Positions 19,929 through 30,943 of a stretch of 41,519 nt of DNA are shown here, in pieces. The notes beneath the pieces were generated by a model. It was not told the DNA's origin. It searched no databases and was given only the letters and a program-made list of their open reading frames with translations. Position 1 is the first letter of the stretch. Each line of letters begins with the position of its first letter. This DNA is from Russula earlei. Taxonomy: Eukaryota; Basidiomycota; Agaricomycetes; Russulales; Russulaceae. Location: NCBI GenBank assembly GCA_025769875.1, contig JAGFNK010000455.1, forward strand, positions 1 through 41,519, given 5' to 3'. The position numbers and the translations under genes are program-made.

Positions 19929-22900
19929 ATGAGTACCAGTACATCCCCACCAAACAGCGGAAATGCCCCTTCTGCAGGAGCCACAAAAACTACCTCAAAG
20001 GCCAACTTGCACCACTATGATGTGCCTTTTCTTGATGACGAAGGGACCAAGTTCCAGTTCTGGAAGTTCCGCATCTGAACAGTTCTCAGAACTCAAGAAC
20101 TCTGGACAGTAGTTGATGGGACCTACACCAAACCCAACCCAAGCAGCAACCCCACTGGCTCTGAAGACTGGCTTTACTGAGACTGCAAGGCACATGCTCA
20201 AATATGCTTAACACTAAAAAATGAGCCACTGAACTCCGTCCTTGATGCCAAAACAGCCAAAGAATGCTGGGACAAGCTGTCAGCCCACTATGAAGGCACT
20301 GGTGAACAAAGCATCACTCACCTCATAGAGGAGTTATTCCGAGGCACACTGTCCAAGGATGAACCCATTGAACTCAAACTCAACAGGCTGTTCCGCTGCT
20401 CGCGAATGCTTGCCACACTTGGTCTCCCAATCAAGGACAAGCTCCTCACATACATCCTCCTTCAAACACTCCCAGACTCCATGGCCACTCTTAAAACCAT
20501 CCTTTGCACCACTAAAGTCTCCAAAATCTCCACTGATTTCATCAAATCCCAAATCATCAATGAAGAGCAACGCTGCGTGAATGCTTCTGGAACAAGTGCC
20601 ACCGTGTTCTTCGCCAAAGCCGCTAAGAAAGCAAAGGGAAAAAATAAGCAAAAGGATAAAACTAAACATTGCACTCACTGCAATATCCCTGGCCACGATG
20701 TAAAGGAATGCCGGAAATTGAAGAAGGAGCAAGCAAAGGCAGCCACACCTGCCTCCACTGCTGCAGCGACCTCCTCATCTGCAAAGGTTGCTGTTGCTGA
20801 GACAACTGGTGATGACGTTCAACTCTTCAGCACAATCGCCACAGACCCATCTTCCTATCCAAATGTCACATTTGCTCTCCAAGCACACACTATACAGCCC
20901 AGTCAGTATTGCTGGATAGTTGACTCTGGTGCATCACGCACCATGAGCTGTAACCATGAGTGGTTCTCCACTTTCTCCACCCTCACGCCGCCAACACGCA
21001 TCACTCTGGGTGATGACAGTGTCATCCATGCCACTGGATTCGGGCACATCCCTGTCCACATGAATGCAAATGGACACTGGCACAATGCCATACTCCATGA
21101 TGTACTCTTTGTCCCAGAGCTAAATGGAAATTTGCTATCAGTTGCCCAACTCTCTCGGTGTGGCGCTGATATCCGTTTCACTGGGAAAAGTTGTCAGCTA
21201 TTCAACCAAAAGGGAATGCTCACCTGCAATGGGCAAATCCAGGGAAAACTCTATGTTATGAACATGAGAACTGTCACCCCAGAAACAGCCCGGATTGCAT
21301 GTGTCGAAAGCTTCCCAGCTGAGGGAGAAGACATGCCATCCACAGATGAGACTGCCTTAATCACACATTGCACAACCTCCAAAGCTGACATCAACACCTG
21401 GCATCATCGATTAGGCCACCTTAACGTTGACACTGTAATGCGCATGGTCAGAAAAGGGATGGTAAAAGGAATGGAAATCTCAAACAGCGCACCTACCACA
21501 CTCTGTGAGCCCTGCATCAAAGGCAAACAAACACGCCTTGACATCCAAAAGTCCACAGAAACACGCACTGACACAGTGCTTGGCTGCATCTTCTCAGATG
21601 TCTGTGGAAAGATGCCAACACACTCACATAAAGGCTTTGAGTATTTCGTCACCTTCACAGATGATAAATCTCGAAAAGTATTTGTTGAAGGGTTATGCCA
21701 CAAAAGTGACATTGCACAACACCTCAAAGCATTCATCGCACACGCTGAACTGGAAACCAGCCACCATATGAAAGTTCTTTGCAGTGATGGAGGAGGTGAA
21801 TATATTGGCCATGAAGTCAAAAACCATCTGGAAAGCAAGGGGATCAGGCAAGAACTTACAACGCCAGACACCCCCCAGCACAATGGTGTTGCCGAACACA
21901 TGAACCGCACCTTACTTGACAAGGTCTGTGCAATGCTGAGTGACGCTGGCCTACCAGAATCATTCTGGTATGTCGCACTTCAACATGCTGCCCTTCTGCA
22001 CAATGTCTCTCCAACATGTGCACTTGGAGACATCACACCAGAGGAAGCCTGGAGCAGAAACAAACCTGATGTTTCCCGCCTCCATGTTTTTGGCTCCCAC
22101 ATGTTCATACACATCCCAACCAAAAAATGTAGCAAATTGGCTGCAAAGTCATTAGTGTGCATGTTCCTTGGGTATGCCCAAAACCACAAAGCTTACCACC
22201 TGATACATCGACCTTTACACCACTTCCTGGAGTCATGTGATGTCATCTTCGATGAAGGGGGCCCAGTCAAATCCTTTGAACGTGTTATCATCCAAACTGA
22301 CAACACAGATGACATGGACACAGCAGATGAACCTATTATTACTCTGCAAACTGAAACTCCCCTGTCTGAAGCTCTATCAGAAAGTGAAAGCAAAGTTGAA
22401 GAAACACTTACCATACAACCCCCAGCTCCACCTGAGCCTATCTCTTCCTGTCCAAAACGCACACTCCGCGCACTGATCCGTGATGATGATCCGTGCTACT
22501 CCATAACCTCATATGGCTCACGAAAGCGTCCTACAGAACATGCCAATGCAGCCCTAGACATCACCATGAATGACCCACGCACCTATGCTCAGGCCATGGC
22601 ACATCCGGATGCCGCCAAGTGGGAAGTGGCTTGTGAGGAAGAAAGACGCTCATTTGAGTGCATGGGTGTATATGAAATCGCCCCATGTCCCAAAGACTGC
22701 AAGGTTGTTGGAAGCAAATGGGTATTCTGCATCAAGCGGGGGCCTGATGGCTCCACCCAAAAATATAAGGCCCACATTGTAGCGCAGGGCTTCACACAAG
22801 TCGAGGGGATCAACTATGATGAAATGTTCATGCCCGTTGCAAAATTTGCCTCCCTTTGTACTGTACTTGCTCTTGCCGCTGAACGTGACCTAGAAGTCCA

Positions 22901-24950
22901 CCAGATGGACGTTAAATCAGCATACCTCAATGGGGAACTAAAAGAAGAAATATTTATGGAACCCCCACCTGGTTTTGACATCCCCGAAGGCATGGTATTG
23001 CGCCTCATCAAAGCCCTGTATGGCACTAAACAAGGCAGCTGCGTCTGGTACGAAGACATCCAAGGCAAACTTGGCTCCATGGGTTACCAACGCACAGAGG
23101 CCGATCATGCCATCTTCACGCACACACATGATGGAGACCTCTCCATCATTGCCTTATACATTGATGATATCATAATGGCATCTAAATTTATGGAAACCAT
23201 CAACAAAGACAAATCAGCCCTGAAATGGCACTACAAGATGACCGACCTTGGTGACATCTCCTGTTATGAACCAAGGCCAAGTCCTGGCTGTAGATTGTTC
23301 TATTTCACTCAAGAGAGACCTCTCTCACTTTGCATTGTCAACTCCCTTCCGTTTTCTGGGCTATCCCTCCTGTGGTGCAAGATATTGCTATTGCAAAGGC
23401 ACTATAACACGACCAGGCACCTGTTTCCTAATCGGGTAATCATCGCGTGGCAGCCACATGGTCACCCAGCCACCAAGAACCCGAAACAGCGGCACAAACT
23501 CTTAGAAACTGTTGCATAACTCATCTGACGTCATCAAGACTCCAATGACATCATGGCTGACTGAGCGACTCCACAGTGACCTCATAGGCTCACTAAGCGC
23601 TCCACAATGACATCATAATGATGTCATCGCTCCACAATGATCAGTAATGTGCTCAGTAAGCCTGAAACTTGACACAAGCAAGTTTATGCCTCTGTAGTCC
23701 TATTGGATGGTACCAAAGGGTCTAGAATAGTCCCAGTTCTTTGTAATTGACCCTGTACACTGTATATAAGCCCCAATGAAGCATGGCAGTCGTCAGACTG
23801 TCCATTTGTGATACTCTCATCTTCCTGGGTACTCCCCTGCGACCACTCAGTCTAAAGTCCTCCCTCGTCTTCAAGGTACTCCTCTACGACCGCCTTGTTT
23901 AAAGCCCCTCGCTGCACTGGCCTCTACTCTTCGCCTCTGCCTTCTGCAACACATACCAGTCCCCATCTGGTATCTCCTAGTCGTTTGGCTCGTCCTCTTG
24001 TTCAACGCCGTTTATGCCGCGTATCGTCTGTTCTGACCCTTGCCCACCTGCTCCTGAGTCCTTAGTGATCAGCAGTACGTGTCTTGACATCTCCTGGATC
24101 TTGGGCATGCGAATCACACGGAATTGCGATGCTGGTTGGATGGCCCTCTCTCAAGAAAAATATATTAATGAAATCCTAGAGAAGTATGGCAAAGCTGACA
24201 CATGCCCCATCAGCACACCAACACTTGTGAATGAGCACCTAATGAAGCTCACCTCACCTGAGATCAATGCCAAAACCTACCAAAGTGCTATTGGCGCACA
24301 TATGTACCCAATGCTTGGTACACATCCTGATCTTGCATACACTGTGGCAGCCCTTAGCCAACATGCTGCGAACCCAGGACCTGAACACCAGCGCACACTT
24401 GATCGCACGTTTTGATACCTCCGAGCCACCAGCACTCATCAGCTTGTCTTTCAATGAGGAGTCCCTGGTGGCACCATTTTGCATGGTTTCATCGATGCAG
24501 ACTGGGCCAGTGATATGAATGACTGCAAATCCACATCAGGCTTTGTATTCATGCTGGGAGGAGGAGCAATCAGCTTGAGTTCAAAAAAACAAAGCTCAGT
24601 TGCTCTTTCAAGCAGTGAAGCTGAGTATATTGCCGCTGCGCATGCTACAAAAGAGTTAGTGTGGCTCAGACGCTTGCTGAGTGAACTAGGGACAAACCTT
24701 CACTCTCCAACCACTCTTCATGTGGACAACCAGTCCGCAATAGCCATCGCGTGGAACCCCAAGTTCCACAACAGGACCAAGCATATTGAAATCCAACATC
24801 ATTTTTTGTGGCACAAAGTCGAAAGCGAGGAGCTTTTGCCTTCAGTACATCCCCACTGAGGACCAAACTGCTGATGTTTTGACCAAAGGACTTGCTTGAG
24901 AAAAGCATGAAAAGTTCTCCAGCGAGATGGGACTTCGCCATGCAGGCTGA
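19929..24950 (+). pseudogene. Copia-1 gag-pol polyprotein
   Basis: The frame starts at ATG 19929 (MSTSTSPPNSG). It runs in one phase to 23261 with only two stops: TGA 20076 where Arg is expected and TGA 20178 where Trp is expected. Domains in order: Gag of the UBN2 type; CCHC knuckle CTHCNIPGHDVKEC (about 20670); protease IVDSGAS (about 20916); integrase HHCC region with WHHRLGHLN; core residues Asp in FSDVCG, Asp in CSDGGGEY and Glu in NGVAEHMNRT; then RT with HQMDVKSAYLNGEL and catalytic LYIDDII (about 23157). Solo LTR-B interrupts after DLGDIS, and the frame resumes at 24095 with WILGMRITRN. RNase H follows with IDADWASD, SSSEAEYIA and DNQSAIAIA. Further TGAs are at 24413 and 24455, then a one-base shift near 24837 and TGA 24897 before the end at 24950. 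The long open frame 20406-23519 ends inside LTR-B sequence. Confidence 0.93.
23262..24089 (+). repeat. Solo LTR-B with TSD TCTCC
   Basis: An 828-bp LTR, TGTTATGAACC...TCTTGACA, flanked by TCTCC at 23257-23261 and 24090-24094. It has a TGTATATAAGCC box near 23761 and the same block order as LTR-A (GCTCAGTAAG, TATA, GACTGTCCATTTG, ACCAGTCCCC..CTGGTA), so it is a diverged relative. It disrupts copia-1 RT. Confidence 0.95.
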
Positions 24951-24957
24951 GGGGGCA
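24945..24957 (+). promoter_or_regulatory. Polypurine tract of copia-1
   Basis: GGCTGAGGGGGCA directly upstream of the 3' LTR and overlapping the gag-pol stop; it would prime second-strand synthesis. Confidence 0.7.
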
Positions 24958-25205
24958 TGTTGGAGTTGTGGCCAGCCACAGCGTGATGAGTCAGTCATGC
25001 GCTCACATGGTGCATGACAAACAAGTGGAAATGTATATAGTTCATTTTACGGAATTTTCTCATCCCTCAGTCTTCTACAATAAGACTGGGGTCAGTCACA
25101 CACTCATTTACTTTGCACACATAACTAATTACTCCTTTAGCATTCACTACAGGTTAGAACACTCTTTAATATAGTCTTTTACAATAAGACTGCGCATTTG
25201 CTACA
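24958..25205 (+). repeat. 3' LTR of copia-1
   Basis: 248 bp, same ends as 19600-19847. Base differences include CATGATG/CGTGATG and CTTCTAC/CTTTTAC; many are C/T or G/A. Confidence 0.95.
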
Positions 25206-25582
25206 TGAGCATGCTCAGTGAGCACACTCCGACTTCTTACTCATCACTCTATTGTGCTTGATAACAAGGTTATGACTTGTTCCCTATTTAGCAGTTCTAT
25301 TGTAGTATATAAGCACTCAATAAGGTAGTGGACAGTCCTCAGACTGTCCATTTGTTTACAGCACTCTCCATCCCTGGGATACTCCTTTAAGGACCATCCC
25401 CTTGTGACTATCCTGGCTTCTTCTCTGCGTACCTGCTCGACCTTGCCAGTAACCATACCTCTTTGGTATTTGTTACTACTCTGGACTCTACTTCTCACAC
25501 ATGCCATCTTGGACGTCTATCGACTTGTCTTTGAACTAACCCCTCGCTCTTGAACTGGATTGTTCAACAGTGAGTATTGACA
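25206..25582 (+). repeat. LTR-A fragment lacking its 5' part
   Basis: Matches the last 380 or so bases of 26420-27379, with TAGTATATAAGCAC near 25304 and an intact TTGACA end at 25582. Its 5' part is replaced exactly at the copia-1 LTR border. It lies in copia-2 pol just after the EWEV segment. Confidence 0.9.
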
Positions 25583-26419
25583 ACTTCCCACTCAGCTGCA
25601 TCAGGTCAGGCCATGGCTTGTGTGTAAGTGTGTGGGTCATCCACCATGGTGGTTTGGGCTACATTGACACATTCAATGTTGCATTTTCATGAGCTGTATG
25701 AAGTGACTGTGTAGCGAGGGTCATTGTTGCAGACTGGTGCATGGGTTGTGCATTTAGGCCAGGTGTTGGCTGGTTCAGGCAGGGCAGGCAGCTGTGGGAT
25801 GAGTGTTTTTTCAATCTATGTTTCACTTTCACTTTCTAATTGAGGGTTGGACAGAGACTGTTTAGGAGGAGGCCTGTCTATGGACACTGTTGTCATCCCT
25901 GCATTGTCATGTTGGATGATAACATGTTCAAAGGACTGGGACTGAGTTGGTGGGCCCCCTTCATCAAAAATCATGTCACGGGACTCCAGAAGGCAATGTG
26001 TGGGGCAATGCATTAATTGGTAAGCCTTGCAAGTTTGCCCATACCCAAGAAAAGTGCACACTAAGGACTTAGCAGCCAGTTTGGTGCATTTCTTGTCTTG
26101 GATGTGGACAAATGCTTGGGAACTGAAAATGCAAAGGTGGGAGACTTTGGGTTTATTCTGCTCCAGGCCTCCTTGGGGGTGGAGTTGTCAAGGGCGCATG
26201 TGGGAGTGACATTGTGCAGGAGGGCCATGTACTCAAATGTGGCATACCAGAATGATTCTGGTAAGTCAGCATTGGTCAGCATTGCACAGACCTTGTTGAG
26301 GAGCATCTGATTCATGCACTTGGCCACACCATTATGCTGTGGGATGTGGGGCATCATGAGCTCCTGTTTGATGCCTTTGCCCTCAAGGTACTTGGTGATT
26401 TCATTGCCCATGTATTTGC

Positions 26420-27379
26420 TGTCATGAACCATTTCCCAGAGAGGGCCCTTGAAGGACCCTCCCCTATTAGAGGAAACCCAGCCTCTATGATGCCACCCTG
26501 TTCACACGGACAAAAGGGGTGAGTAGAGGTGTCCACAATATTGCGCATGCATTGTCACACAAGCAATTCTCAGCACAATCAACATACAGCAAGCCCTACT
26601 TAGTGGCAACCCTTTTAGCAATACAGGACAGTATTATAGCCTCCCTAAAGACCCTTTAGGACAATCCAAAGTGCTCCACAAGAGGCACTAACAAAGATAC
26701 TAAAGGCCCTACAATGCGTTAATAGACTAACTATGATAACGTTAGAACAAACTATAAGGCAACACTAGGGACCTTAATAGAAGTGATAGGGTTGACTCTA
26801 AGGACACTAATAGAGCTATATAAGGGGCCTTATGGACAACTCTATTCCCTGAATCAAACCACAAGTCCTCAGATGACCAGCCCTAAACTAACTAACAGTA
26901 AATGAATCAGGTGTTCTGCATGTGTACTAAGCAGTGAACACATGGACACTAAAGGCTCTTACTCATCAATATGAGCCTTCTTACTCAGCAGCTTACTGAG
27001 CATGACTGAGCATGCTCAGTAAGCATACTCCAACTTCTTACTCATCCATCAATTGTGCTTCATAACAAGGTTATGACTTGTTCCCTATTTAGCAGTTCCC
27101 TTGTTGTATATAAGCACTCAATAAAGTAGCAGACAGTCTTCAGACAGTCCATTTGATTTGTGGCACTCCACTACCAAAGGTACTCCTTTAGGACTGCCTT
27201 ATCTAGTACACTCTGGCTCTCTCCTGTGATCATCTCTCACACCCAGTACCAGTCCCCCTCTGGTACTTGTTACTTGTTTGGACAGTGCTCTTCGCCAACT
27301 TCATCCTAGAACTTAGTTGGCTTGTCTCTGAGCTCCTATCTCACTCTTGAACTGGATTGTTCAACAGTGAGTCCTGACA
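26420..27379 (+). repeat. Solo LTR-A with TSD TTTGC
   Basis: A 960-bp LTR, TGTCATGAACC...CCTGACA, flanked by TTTGC at 26415-26419 and 27380-27384. Promoter box GTATATAAGC at 27106-27115; near-palindrome ACTGAGCATGACTGAGCATG at about 26993-27012. It splits copia-2 integrase between the CSDGGG motif and the Glu region. Confidence 0.96.
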
Positions 27380-27781
27380 TTTGCCCCCTCCATCACTGCA
27401 TAGGACCTTCATGTGCTGGCCAGTTTCAAGTTCAGCATGGGCGATGAACACCTTTAGGTGACACACAACATCACTCTTGTGGAGCAATCCCTCAACAAAC
27501 ACCTTCAAAGAGTGATTGTCAATGAAAGTGATGAAGTACTTGAAACCTTGGTGTGAGCAAGTGGATATTTTGCCACAGATGTTGGAGAACATGCAGCCAA
27601 GGACTGTGGCAGTGTGTGTTGGTCATCCTCTGGATTTCATGGTGCATTTGCTTGCCTTTGAGGCAGGGTTTGCAGGGGGTAGATGGTGCAGTGCCAGTGA
27701 TTTCCATGCCCTTGACCATGCCCTTTCTAACCATGTGTAGCACAGTGTTGATGCTTAGATGGCCTAGGCAGTGGTGCCAGG

Positions 27782-28029
27782 TGTAGCGAATGCTCAGTCT
27801 TATTGTAAAAGACTATATTAAAGAGTGTTCTAACCTGTAGTGAATGCTAAAGGAGTAATGAGTTACATGTGCAAAGTAAATGAGTGTATGACTGACCTCA
27901 GTCTTATTGTAGAAGACTGAGGGACAAGAAAATTCCGTAAAATGAACTATATACATTTCCGCTTGTTTGTCATGTGCCATGTGAGCACATTACTGACTCG
28001 TCACACTGTGGCTGGCCACAACTCCAACA
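27782..28029 (-). repeat. Solo copia LTR with TSD CCAGG
   Basis: A 248-bp LTR of the copia-1 family in reverse, flanked by CCAGG at 27777-27781 and 28030-28034. It is inserted in copia-2, so the family was active after copia-2 landed. Confidence 0.96.
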
Positions 28030-29556
28030 CCAGGTCTCAACATCAGCCTTAGAGGCCATGCTGTGAGTGACGAGAGCATGCTCATCTGTGGCTCACACAT
28101 CCTCACCTTCAGCCAGGAAGTCATCGACATGCATCATGTATGCTGTTTCTGGGACAGCTGTTTTCATATCCATCACATATAGATTCCTCTGTAGGTACCC
28201 ATCACATGTGAGGACCCCTTGCTGATTGAAAAGTTGGCAACTGTTTCCAGTGAATTGGATGTCAGCGCCACACTTCATGAGGTGAGCAACTGATAAGAGA
28301 TTGCTGTTGAGGTCAGGGACAAAGAGGACATCCTGGAGGATGGCATGCATATGGACAGGAATGCATCCAATGCTGGTGGCATGAATGGCACTGTCATCTC
28401 TGAGAGTAATACAAGTTGGGGGTGTGTGGGCAGTGAATGATGAGAACCAGCTGCAGTTGCAGCTCATGGTATGCGATGCGCCAGAATTGACTATCCAGCA
28501 ATGCTGAATGGGATGGGTTGTGATGTGCTCAGAAAGCCAATGCTTCATTGTCACATGGTGAGGGGTCAGTGGTGATGGCACTGAATAGTTGTACCATGCT
28601 TTTGCTAGGGTCAACAACTGCAATCTTCATGGTCATGGATGGCTTTGCACCTGCAGGGGTGGTTGACACCCCCTTTGCCTCCTGCTCCTTCTTCAATTTT
28701 TGGCACTCCTTACATCGTGACCACAGATGTTGCAGTGTGTCAATGTTTCTTGGATTTTTCTCCTTGTTTATTCTTCCCATTTGCTTTCTTGGCTGCTTTG
28801 GCAAAGAAGGCGGTGGCACCAATCCATGACATGCACATGCAGCACTGCTCCTCACTGAGGATTTGAGATATGACAATGTCAGTCGAGATCTCATCAGTTT
28901 TGATGGAGTATAAGATCATCTTGAGGGTCAACATGGATTCAGGTAAGGCTAGTATGATGACATATGCAAGGAATTTGTTTTCAAGTGGGAAGCTGAGGTT
29001 TGCAAGGGTGTGAGAGGCACATATGAGTTTATTGATCTGAGGGTCAAGTGGTTTGTCTTCGGAGAGCATGGTCCAAAGCAACTCCTCCATCAGGTGTGCC
29101 ATGTGTTGTTCACCCTTTCCTTCATAACAAGCACATAATGTTTCCCAGCAACCTTTAGCATTTGTGATTCCGAGGATGGTGCTTAGTGGCTCATCTGATA
29201 TGGTGAGAGAGATTTGTGTGCATGCCTTGTGGTCTTGGTATGACCAGTCATCAAAGGCAGTGGGATCTGCACTTTGGTCTGGCTTGGTATATGTGCCATC
29301 TACTACTGTCCAGAGTTCTCAAAGTTCAAGAACCATTTGAACCTGGTGCTTCCAGAACATAAACTTGACCCCTTTGTTATTGAGAAAAGGGACATCATAG
29401 TGTCATGCAGTGGCTTTTTGGCTCAATGTCATGGCTCCTGAGGAGGAGGCATTTCCACCTTGCAGCAAGGACATGCTGGTGCCCCATGCCATTACTATGT
29501 TGTGATGTTTTGAAATTCTGGGTGCATGTAGTTATTTGGCTTGTTTAGAGACAACC

Positions 29557-29569
29557 AGGTCTCATAATC
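29557..29569 (-). promoter_or_regulatory. Primer binding site of copia-2
   Basis: On the minus strand GATTATGAGACCT follows the LTR directly, as in copia-1. Conservation in two diverged elements supports a functional site. Confidence 0.65.
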
Positions 29570-29817
29570 TGTAGGAGGTATCTGTAATGAGTGCTCAGTC
29601 TTATTGTAGAAGACTACACTAAGTGGGTATTCTAACCTGTAACGAGAGGAGTAATTAGATATGTGCATACATAATAAAAGCATGACTAACCTCAGTCTTA
29701 TTGTAGAAGACTGAGGGACAGGAAAAAGATTCAAATCAAACTATATACATTCGCATGTTCGTCACGCGCCACATGAGTGCATGACTAACCCATGATGCTG
29801 AGGCTGCAACTCCAACA
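29570..29817 (-). repeat. 5' LTR of copia-2
   Basis: 248 bp, TGTTGGAGTT...CCTACA when read on the minus strand. It is clearly related to the copia-1 LTRs but more diverged, and carries the paired CTTCTACAATAAGACTGAG motifs. Confidence 0.92.
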
Positions 29818-30684
29818 CATCCATGGACTTTCAATGTCAATCAAGAAACTGCACTTGACCTCTCAGCTGGCAATGGGCATGTTGAGACCACCCATTTTCT
29901 AATCGACCATGGGGCGAATCTGCATACAACCGATGGTAATGGCTGGACTCCATTACATTCTGCGGCACAAAATGGGCACCTGGAGGTCGTAAAGTTGCTG
30001 GTTAGACGAGGCGCAAATGTCGATGCAGCCAACAAGGCCAATCGGATGGCAGCAGATGTGGCATCGGAGGACCACGATGGAGAGATTTCTAGCTTCCTTG
30101 CGGAGTACAAGTCAGGCGCAAATGTACCGAACACTTTATTGTTGATGACATCGGACATTGCAAATGACGACACTGAAGAGAAGATGAAGGACGACAACGC
30201 AAACGCTTCATTGATGACGGCATTAGAAGAAAAAGGGGACATCAAAGTTGTGAAGTCATTGCTGGATCAAGGCGCAGATGTCAATGCCCGAATCATGAGT
30301 TTCAAGACTCCACTGGTGATGGCAGCGAACCAGGGGGATCTCAAAGTTGTGCTGTTGCTCATCGAGCAGGGTGCGGTGGTGGATTCACGCAACAAGTTGG
30401 GGTGGACCCCCCTACACGAGGCATCATTACACAGAAATGTCAAAATCTCATGAATGCTTGTCGACCACGGAGCAAATATGAATGCAAGAAACCAGGACCA
30501 TTGGACCCCGCTACATCTCTCAGCATACCACGGAAACCTCAAGATCGTGGAACTGTTACTTGAACATGGCACAGATGTGCATGCATTAAACGAGGAAGGG
30601 AAGACTGCCTACGAGCTATCGTTGGAAAGTGGATCCCGAAGGATTGCAGAATTACTTCAGAAGCATGGCGCGCGTGCGTCATGA
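29818..30684 (+). pseudogene. Ankyrin-repeat protein gene, 5' end removed
   Basis: The only clear non-transposon coding region. The frame is open from the copia-2 LTR border to 30684, except for one TGA at 30451-30453. It encodes about seven ankyrin repeats, several canonical: GWTPLHSAAQNGHLEVVKLL, LVRRGANVDAANKA, LLDQGADVNARI, GWTPLHEASLHRN, HWTPLHLSAYHGN and LLLEHGTDVHAL. Ankyrin repeats mediate protein contacts; fungi have large families, often with an N-terminal NACHT or similar domain, but any such domain here is lost. The TGA sits between NVKIS and MLVDHGAN in a helix position where Arg is common, so it may come from CGA. The start is unknown because copia-2 replaced it, and the upstream half is not elsewhere in the window. 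Confidence 0.85.
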
Positions 30685-30943
30685 TGTATATGGTTGGTGA
30701 ACTGCAGCATATTGTTCTGATGTGATATCTGACTGCCTGTGGGACAAGGATTTTAGACGCGCATAATAATCCGGCGCTGTTGGATGCCTGTTTGCATGCT
30801 GATATATTGTATGTCAAGGCTGGGTTATGTGAGGTCCGCCCAAGAGGAATGAATAGACTTGAGAAAAGATGGGGAAAGTCGGAAGGCGAGAACGAGCATG
30901 CGCAGCCAGTGTGGGCCTGGAGGACGAGATGGAGGGAGTTGCA
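30685..30943. other. 3' flank of the ankyrin gene, nothing recognised
   Basis: No ORF, terminal repeat or known motif stands out. It separates the ankyrin gene from the Mutator-like element. Confidence 0.5.

Larger units (their letters stand above)
19600..25205 (+). mobile_element. Ty1/copia retrotransposon (copia-1)
   Basis: 5' LTR, primer site, one gag-pol frame (Gag, zinc knuckle, protease, integrase, RT, RNase H), purine tract and 3' LTR, in copia order with integrase before RT. The LTRs are both 248 bp and differ at roughly a dozen or more positions, so the element is not young. The flanks do not match: ACATA (19595-19599) on the left, TGAGC (25206-25210) on the right. The left neighbour is gypsy-2 RT and the right neighbour is the middle of an LTR-A, which points to recombination between two copies. 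It contains solo LTR-B. Confidence 0.93.
25583..29485 (-). pseudogene. Copia-2 gag-pol remains
   Basis: From about 29485 the minus strand reads MAWGTSMSLLQGGN, then HYDVPFLNNKGVKFMFWK and LWTVVDGTYTKPDQ, colinear with copia-1 Gag. The frame 28740-29102 carries ANLSFPLENKFLAYV. A Cys-poor knuckle remnant follows near 28700 (CKECQKLKKEQ). The frame 28093-28623 holds the protease segment WIVNSGASHTMSCN, in which the catalytic Asp is replaced by Asn, and LQDVLFVPDLNSNLLSVA. The copia LTR at 27782-28029 interrupts before MLHMVRKGMVKGMEI. The integrase core reads CSDGGGK, then after solo LTR-A DSKYMGNEI and PQHNGVAKCMNQML, with the catalytic Glu changed to Lys. The last part is DDPHTYTQAMA, TGA, PDAAEWEV. 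Catalytic losses and stops show it is dead. Confidence 0.9.
25583..29817 (-). mobile_element. Ty1/copia retrotransposon (copia-2), 3' part missing
   Basis: A minus-strand relative of copia-1: LTR at 29570-29817, then Gag, protease and integrase reading leftward, ending in the integrase-RT linker at 25583. RT, RNase H and 3' LTR are absent, lost at the junction with LTR-A and copia-1. It carries solo LTR-A (26420-27379) and a solo copia LTR (27782-28029). It is inserted in an ankyrin-repeat gene; the flank CATCC (29818-29822) has no partner in the window. Confidence 0.9.

Noticed and set aside
21404..21922. 172-codon minus-strand ORF opposite copia-1 integrase
   Set aside because: Shadow frame of a well-supported plus-strand domain.
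20406..23519. A 1037-codon ORF as an intact gene
   Set aside because: It is the middle of copia-1 gag-pol: its true start is upstream (19929) behind two stops, and its last 80 or so codons read into solo LTR-B.
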